Notes under the pieces: model-generated | What the model saw: only the letters and a program-made list of their open reading frames with translations | What the model was told of the DNA's origin: nothing | The model's database searches: none | Translations under genes and position numbers: made by a program | Assembly: GCF_022808855.1 (NCBI RefSeq) | Contig: NZ_JAKZLF010000010.1 | Span: forward strand, 62,001 to 126,000 | Source: Anaeromyxobacter soli | GTDB taxonomy: Bacteria; Myxococcota; Myxococcia; Myxococcales; Anaeromyxobacteraceae | Reading direction: 5' to 3' | Length of the DNA stretch: 64,000 bases | Shown here: in pieces, positions 60,964 through 64,000 of the stretch | How positions within the stretch are numbered: position 1 is the stretch's first letter | How the letters are laid out: each line of letters begins with the position of its first letter

Positions 60964-61401
60964 ATGCGCAAGACCATCTTCCTCGGCCTCGTCCTCGCCG
61001 CGGGCGTCGTCGCCCTCGCGGGGTTCGCCCGGGGCTGGCACCACCGGCACGACCCCGCCCGGATGGCCGAGTTCGTGACCGCCCGCGTCGACGAGGCGCT
61101 CGACGAGGTGAACGCGACGCCGGAGCAGCGGGACCGGATCCACGCGGTGAAGGACCGGATCCTCGCCCGCGCACAGGAGCTGCACGGGACGCGCGGCGAG
61201 GACCGCGCCGCCTTCCTCGCGGCGTGGAAGGCCGACGCGCCCGACGCGGCGGCGCTCCACGCCCTCGTCGACCAGCGCGCGGACGCGATGCGCGCCCTCG
61301 CGCACGAGGCGGTGGACGCGGGGCTCGAGGTGCACGGGATCCTGACGCCCGACCAGCGCGCGAAGCTCGCGGAGAAGCTCGAGCGGCGGATGCACCGGTA
61401 G
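60964..61401 (+). CDS. Spy/CpxP-like periplasmic protein
   Basis: A 145-residue exported all-helical protein: hydrophobic N-terminal segment (about 4-22), then charged helices with two LTxxQ-like motifs (NATPEQRDRIH and ILTPDQRAKL), characteristic of Spy/CpxP/ZraP proteins that sense envelope stress or metals and act as chaperones. His-rich sites (GWHHRHD) may bind metal. The OmpR-type regulator and kinase that follow (61456 and 62166) fit a CpxP-CpxR-CpxA-like module. Confidence 0.88.
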   Translation: MRKTIFLGLVLAAGVVALAGFARGWHHRHDPARMAEFVTARVDEALDEVNATPEQRDRIHAVKDRILARAQELHGTRGEDRAAFLAAWKADAPDAAALHALVDQRADAMRALAHEAVDAGLEVHGILTPDQRAKLAEKLERRMHR

Positions 61402-61412
61402 CCGACCGCGGC

Positions 61413-61440
61413 GCGGCCGGGGAGGAGCCGCCCCGGCCGC
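61413..61440 (+). terminator. Hairpin after the Spy-like gene
   Basis: GCGGCCGGGG and CCCCGGCCGC form a 10-bp perfect stem with an 8-nt loop, between the Spy-like gene and the response regulator. It may limit readthrough so the two units differ in expression. Confidence 0.55.
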
Positions 61441-61455
61441 AGCCGCACGGTTAAG

Positions 61456-62169
61456 ATGCCCATCGTGACCGCCACCACTCCCGATCTCGTCCTCCTCGTC
61501 GAGGACGACCGCCGCCTCGCCGCGCTGACCCGCGAGTACCTCGAGGGCCACGGCCTCGCGGTGGTGCACGTCGCCGACGGGAAGCGCGGCCTCGAGGAGG
61601 CGCTGTCGGGCCGGTACGAGGCGGTGCTGCTCGATCTCATGCTGCCCGGCAAGGACGGCCTCGAGGTCTGCCGCGAGCTGCGCGCCCGCTCCGACGTGCC
61701 GGTCATCGTCCTCACCGCGCGCGGCGAGGAGGCGGACCGCGTCATGGGGCTCGAGCTCGGCGCGGACGACTACCTCTCGAAGCCCTTCTCCCCGCGCGAG
61801 CTGCTCGCGCGCATCCGCGCGGTCCTGCGCCGCGCCCGGGGACGCGCCGGCCCGGCGGCCTCGACCGTCCGCGTGGGGGCCCTCGTCGTCGATCCGGGCG
61901 CGCGGCGGGTGACGCTCGAGGGACGCGAGATCGCGCTCACCGGCTACGAGTTCGCGCTGCTCGACGCGCTCGCACGGCGGGCGGGGCGGATCCTCTCGCG
62001 GGAGCAGCTCATGGAGCTCGCGGGCGGCAGCGCCGAGGAGGCGTTCGACCGCTCCATCGACGTCCACGTCTCGCGGCTGCGGCAGAAGCTCGGCGACGAT
62101 CCCAAGCGCCCCCGGCTCATCAAGACGGTGCGCGGCGCCGGCTACCTGCTCGCGGCGGAGGGCGAGTGA
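61456..62169 (+). CDS. OmpR/PhoB-type response regulator (CpxR-like)
   Basis: A 237-residue regulator: receiver with acidic pocket VEDD (16-18), phosphoacceptor Asp60, Thr87 and Lys109 intact, then a winged-helix DNA-binding domain (about 135-235; ALTGYEFALLDALARRAGRI ... SRLRQKLG). ATG 61456 lies inside a TTAAGAT sequence that resembles a -10 element, so translation may start at GTG 61465 in a leaderless mRNA. Its stop overlaps the kinase start (GTGA). Confidence 0.93.
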   Translation: MPIVTATTPDLVLLVEDDRRLAALTREYLEGHGLAVVHVADGKRGLEEALSGRYEAVLLDLMLPGKDGLEVCRELRARSDVPVIVLTARGEEADRVMGLELGADDYLSKPFSPRELLARIRAVLRRARGRAGPAASTVRVGALVVDPGARRVTLEGREIALTGYEFALLDALARRAGRILSREQLMELAGGSAEEAFDRSIDVHVSRLRQKLGDDPKRPRLIKTVRGAGYLLAAEGE

Positions 62170-63524
62170 CCCCCGCGCGGCCGCGCCGCCACGGGCGCCT
62201 CTTCTGGCGGATCTACCTGCACGGGCTGCTCCTGCTCTTCCTCGTCGCGCTCGCCACCGCCGCGGTCGGCTGGGCGCTGCGCCACTCGGACGTCTCGGAG
62301 CGTGGCCGCGGCGCGACGGCCTACGCGGCGTCCCGGGTGGCCGAGCTCTCGGCGGATCCGGCCCGGCTCCGCGACGAGCTCGCGCGCTGGCGCGAGGCGT
62401 TCGGGCTCGACGCGTCCGTGTACGGGCCGGACGGCGCCCTGCGCGCCACGAGCGTCGAGCCGCCGCTCGACCCCGCCCTCGCGGGCCTCCCGCCGCCGCG
62501 CGATCACCCCGTCCGGCTCCACCGGCACGGGTTCGGCCGGGCGGTGCCGCTCGCGGACGGCGGCCTGCTCCTCGTCTCCGGGGGCCCGCCCAGCCCCGAT
62601 CCGCTGCGCGGCCTCGCCTTCATCGGCGCCGTCCTCGCCGCGCTCGCGCTCGGCTCGTTCCCGCTCGCCCGCTCGATCGCCGCGCCCATCGAGCGGCTCA
62701 CGCTGGCCGCCCGCGCGCTCGGCTCGGGCGATCTCTCGGCGCGCGCCCGGGTGAAGGGCCGCGCCGAGGTGGGCGAGCTGGGGCGTGCGTTCGACGAGAT
62801 GGCGGAGCGGCTCGAGCGGCTCGTGCGCGGCGAGCAGGAGCTGCTCGCGAACGTGTCGCACGAGCTCCGCACGCCGCTCGCGCGCATCCGTGTCGCGCTC
62901 GAGCTCGCGGCCGAGGGGGACGTCGAGCGGGCGCGGCGCTTCCTCCGCGAGATCGGGACGGATCTCGACGAGCTCGACCGGCTGGTGGAGGACGTCCTCG
63001 CCGCGGCGCGACTCGATCTCGCCGCCGGCGGCGGCCCGGCCTGGCCGCTCACCCGGGCGCGCGTGGAGCTCGACGGGGTCCTCGCCGAGGCCGCCGCGCG
63101 CTTCCGCGAGGCGAACCCCGACCGGACGCTCGAGCTCGTCCTGCCCGAGTCGCTCCCGGAGGTGGACGGCGACGCCGCGCTGCTGCGCAGGCTCGTGGCG
63201 AACCTGCTCGACAACGCCGCCAAGTACTCGGAGCCGCCGGCGCCCGTCACCCTCGCCGCCGCCGCCCTCGGCGGCGGGGTCGAGATCGAGGTCCGCGACC
63301 GCGGCATCGGCATCGACGCCGAGGACCTCCCGCGGGTGTTCACCCCGTTCTTCCGCACCGACCGGAGCCGCGCCCGCGGCACCGGCGGCGTCGGGATGGG
63401 GCTGGCGCTCGCGCGGCGCATCGCCGAGGCCCACGGGGGGACGATCGTCCCCGAGAGCTCGCCGGGCGTGGGCACGACGATGCGGGTGCGGCTCCCGGCG
63501 GCGCCCGACGCGGCCGCCGCCTGA
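62166..63524 (+). CDS. Sensor histidine kinase (CpxA-like)
   Basis: A 452-residue kinase: TM1 (about 18-36), a ~110-residue periplasmic sensor region, TM2 (about 147-168), HAMP (about 170-222), HisKA with His232 (ANVSHELRTPLARIR) and HATPase with N-box Asn350 (NLLDNAAKYS), G1 DRGIGID and G2 GTGGVGMGLALA. The start is GTG, overlapping the regulator stop. The adjacent Spy/CpxP-like gene suggests envelope-stress or metal sensing. Confidence 0.93.
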   Translation: MTPARPRRHGRLFWRIYLHGLLLLFLVALATAAVGWALRHSDVSERGRGATAYAASRVAELSADPARLRDELARWREAFGLDASVYGPDGALRATSVEPPLDPALAGLPPPRDHPVRLHRHGFGRAVPLADGGLLLVSGGPPSPDPLRGLAFIGAVLAALALGSFPLARSIAAPIERLTLAARALGSGDLSARARVKGRAEVGELGRAFDEMAERLERLVRGEQELLANVSHELRTPLARIRVALELAAEGDVERARRFLREIGTDLDELDRLVEDVLAAARLDLAAGGGPAWPLTRARVELDGVLAEAAARFREANPDRTLELVLPESLPEVDGDAALLRRLVANLLDNAAKYSEPPAPVTLAAAALGGGVEIEVRDRGIGIDAEDLPRVFTPFFRTDRSRARGTGGVGMGLALARRIAEAHGGTIVPESSPGVGTTMRVRLPAAPDAAAA

Positions 63525-63531
63525 CCGGGCG

Positions 63532-63747
63532 TCACAGCACCTCGGCCGCGCGGTCGCGCTCGAGCGCGGTGTTGGCTCGCGAGAGCGGGCCCACCACGCC
63601 CACCGCCACCCAGCTCCAGAGCGACAGCCAGACCGCGAGCACCAGCGCGCCGCCGAGCAGGTCGCGCACGAGGCGCCAGCGGTCGCGCCAGGTGTCCCGC
63701 GGGGTCGCGGGCGGGGAGAGGAACAGCTTCATCGAGCGAGCAGCCAT
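63532..63747 (-). CDS. Small single-span membrane protein
   Basis: A 71-residue protein with one central transmembrane helix (about 29-54, GGALVLAVWLSLWSWVAVGV) and charged ends. GGAGGA precedes ATG 63747 at good spacing, which supports a real gene; an internal ATG at 63732 is an alternative. It converges with the kinase gene and is divergent from the CGNR-type gene. No family recognised. Confidence 0.6.
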   Translation of the reverse strand: MAARSMKLFLSPPATPRDTWRDRWRLVRDLLGGALVLAVWLSLWSWVAVGVVGPLSRANTALERDRAAEVL

Positions 63748-63758
63748 GACGTCCTCCG

Positions 63759-63790
63759 TCTAACCGGCATGATGCGGTGTGCAGGTTAGA
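63759..63790. promoter_or_regulatory. Operator-like inverted repeat 1
   Basis: TCTAACC and GGTTAGA form a perfect 7-bp inverted repeat with an 18-base spacer, between the divergent small membrane protein and CGNR-type genes. Shares the TAACC/GGTTA core with the repeat at 63805-63837. Confidence 0.45.
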
Positions 63791-63804
63791 TCTGCCGCCG
63801 CCCG

Positions 63805-63837
63805 CATAACCTGTCAAGTGCCGTTATGATGGTTATG
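63805..63837. promoter_or_regulatory. Operator-like inverted repeat 2
   Basis: CATAACC and GGTTATG form a perfect 7-bp inverted repeat with a 19-base spacer, ending at the start codon of the CGNR-type gene. A minus-strand TTGACA (63817-63812) lies inside and could be the -35 element of the divergent small gene. Confidence 0.45.
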
Positions 63838-64000
63838 TGGCGACCCTGGAAACGACCCCCTCGCGGGTATTCGACCTCTCGGGCGGCCGGCTGTGCCTCG
63901 ACTTCACGAACACCGTGAGCTCGCGCGACGTGAAGCCCCGGGAGCGGCTCGCGAGCTACGCTGACCTCCTCGCGTTCGCGCGCGCGACGTCGGCGGTGGA
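63837..64000 (+). CDS. CGNR zinc-finger/ABATE-domain regulator (3' partial)
   Basis: The first 54 codons of a gene that runs off the window. From GTG 63837 the product includes FDLSGGRLCLDFTNTVSSR followed by PRERLASYADLLAFAR. This is the N-terminal ABATE (stress-induced regulator-type) signature found in CGNR zinc-finger proteins; the CGNR finger itself would lie outside the window. GTG is chosen because the ATG just upstream is in another frame, and no SD is evident, suggesting a leaderless start. Paired inverted repeats upstream may be its own operators. Confidence 0.8.
   Translation, partial: MATLETTPSRVFDLSGGRLCLDFTNTVSSRDVKPRERLASYADLLAFARATSAV

Overview
The window is very GC-rich, densely coded bacterial DNA with many ATGA/GTGA stop-start overlaps. 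It looks like chromosome of a delta-proteobacterial lineage such as Anaeromyxobacter (Myxococcota). The signs are codon use saturated with G/C third positions, an alternative complex III plus caa3 oxidase operon, a selenocysteine formate dehydrogenase, and a TonB receptor carrying its own TonB-like domain. The genus assignment is an inference from content, not a database result.

Layout. (1) 1-11652: one long operon for aerobic electron transfer, actB (5' end outside the window)-actC-actD-actE-actF, a small membrane protein, a SCO copper chaperone and coxB-coxA-coxC-coxD. Quinol electrons pass through ACIII to its cytochrome c subunit and then to an A2-type caa3 oxidase whose CoxB carries its own haem c. 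(2) 11692-14636: a macro-domain hydrolase, a NtrC-like regulator with several degenerate signature residues, and an anti-sigma-like membrane protein. (3) 14637-21180: glutamate synthase gltB-gltD behind a long leader. (4) 21181-29847: small secreted and envelope genes (four-Cys secreted protein, EamA exporter, lipoprotein phosphoesterase, DUF748/AsmA-like protein, di-haem cytochrome, coiled-coil lipoprotein).

(5) 30003-37794, minus strand: a formate module, fdhA-fdhB-nrfD/fdhC-moaA and an OFA-family MFS carrier. fdhA is read through an in-frame UGA (37207-37209). A SECIS-like hairpin with a GGUCU loop begins 11 nt after it, so the catalytic residue is selenocysteine. (6) 37967-43530: a HelD-like ATPase, then on the other strand the most unusual gene of the window, a 1143-residue fusion of a molybdopterin oxidoreductase with a complete IscS/NifS-type cysteine desulfurase. 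A self-sulfurating molybdoenzyme next to a selenoprotein formate dehydrogenase is the best candidate here for an undescribed arrangement.

(7) 43705-48327: thiol peroxidase with a strong terminator, a decayed copy of an HNH-endonuclease gene, a two-cupin protein, the intact HNH gene, and an ArsR-glyoxalase pair with a perfect operator-like palindrome. (8) 48381-53986, minus strand: exbB-exbD-tonB-TonB-dependent receptor-lipoprotein, an uptake operon. (9) 54235-58794: a surface-repeat protein, then an ECF sigma factor, a membrane anti-sigma-like protein and a secreted caspase-like protease whose C-terminus is a paralogue of the repeat protein. This is a second candidate for an undescribed system. 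(10) 58805-64000: ABC-F ATPase, Spy/CpxP-like protein with a CpxR/CpxA-type two-component pair, a small membrane protein, and the start of a CGNR/ABATE-type regulator with paired inverted repeats upstream.

I saw no tRNA, rRNA, CRISPR array, insertion sequence or replication origin.
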